NCBI GenBank assembly: GCA_900556705.1
Contig: USPT01000009.1
Location: 1 to 15,050 of the forward strand
From: an uncultured Collinsella sp.
GTDB lineage: Bacteria; Actinomycetota; Coriobacteriia; Coriobacteriales; Coriobacteriaceae
Direction: 5' to 3'
DNA: 15,050 bases
The position numbers and the translations under genes were made by a program. The notes beneath the pieces were generated by a model. It had not been told where the DNA came from, made no database searches, and saw only the letters and a list, made by a program, of their open reading frames with translations. Below are positions 14,963 to 15,050 of this stretch, in pieces; the stretch's first letter is position 1, and each line of letters starts with the position of its first letter.

Positions 14963-14991
14963 ATCGTACCCATTCGAGCTATACTTGAGCC
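14963..14991 (-). promoter_or_regulatory. Weak promoter candidate for the membrane protein gene
   Basis: On the minus strand TACGAT (14963-14968) lies 34 bases upstream of the gene start, with a poor -35 (GGCTCA, 14986-14991) at 17 bases. It is listed because TACGAT recurs before other genes here. It overlaps the promoter region of the divergent riboswitch transcript. Confidence 0.3.
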
Positions 14992-15000
14992 CATTACATA

Positions 15001-15050
15001 AACGGGGAGCTTGCAGGACAAGACGGCAGGCTGAGACTGGGCGCGCCCGC
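15001..15050 (+). ncRNA. TPP riboswitch (THI element), 5' part, cut by the window end
   Basis: The thiamine pyrophosphate aptamer begins with GGGGWGC and, after a stem, has GCTGAGA. Here ACGGGGAGC (15002-15010) leads into AGCTTGC (15008-15014), which pairs with GCAGGCT (15026-15032) over seven positions (one T-G), and GGCTGAGA follows at 15029-15036. GGGCGCGCCC after it could form the optional P3a stem. The 3' half with ACC...GAACCTGA is beyond the window. A TATACT at 14980-14985 could be the -10 of its transcript, giving a start near 14992; no good -35 is seen. It should control a thiamine synthesis or transport gene to the right. Confidence 0.8.

Noticed and set aside
1..15050. A multi-gene defence, phage or mobile system
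   Set aside because: Every large gene is a recognisable housekeeping gene or a lone membrane protein; no nuclease, transposase, toxin or CRISPR repeat pattern was seen.

Overview
The window looks like a chromosomal segment of a GC-rich actinomycete of the class Coriobacteriia, probably Collinsella or a close relative. This is inferred from GC-rich codon use, purine-rich Shine-Dalgarno sites of the AAAGGAG type, and the set of housekeeping proteins. No phage, insertion sequence, CRISPR array, rRNA or tRNA was found.

Layout. (1) 1-2540: a HAD-family hydrolase (+) converges on an L-cysteine desulfidase-like protein of the UPF0597 family (-). Between them lies an unusually structured intergenic element (1035-1221). 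(2) 2541-4220: rpiB (+) converges on ndk (-), with back-to-back terminators between them. (3) 4221-7747: the last two enzymes of arginine biosynthesis, argG then argH, both on the minus strand. Between them are argG's terminator and a possible 56-codon gene. Upstream of argG lies a leader with a strong ribosome binding site, a 24-codon ORF with six Arg codons in its last ten sense codons, and mutually exclusive hairpins ending in a terminator. It reads as a ribosome-mediated arginine attenuator. (4) 7955-9048: a Cof-type HAD phosphatase (+), followed by a perfect 31-bp inverted repeat and a strong terminator. (5) 9049-11799: polA (-). (6) 11966-14273: an M18 zinc aminopeptidase and yaaA (+); two hairpins sharing the same stem sequence flank yaaA. 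(7) 14408-14929: a single-pass membrane protein of unknown function (-). (8) 15001-15050: the 5' part of a TPP riboswitch aptamer (+), cut by the window edge; its regulated gene lies beyond the window.

Most genes are housekeeping metabolism. The most interesting parts are non-coding: the argG attenuator, the two long intergenic inverted-repeat elements, and the hairpin pair around yaaA. Several putative promoters share a TACGAT -10 element. All RNA folds were done by eye and no homology search was possible.
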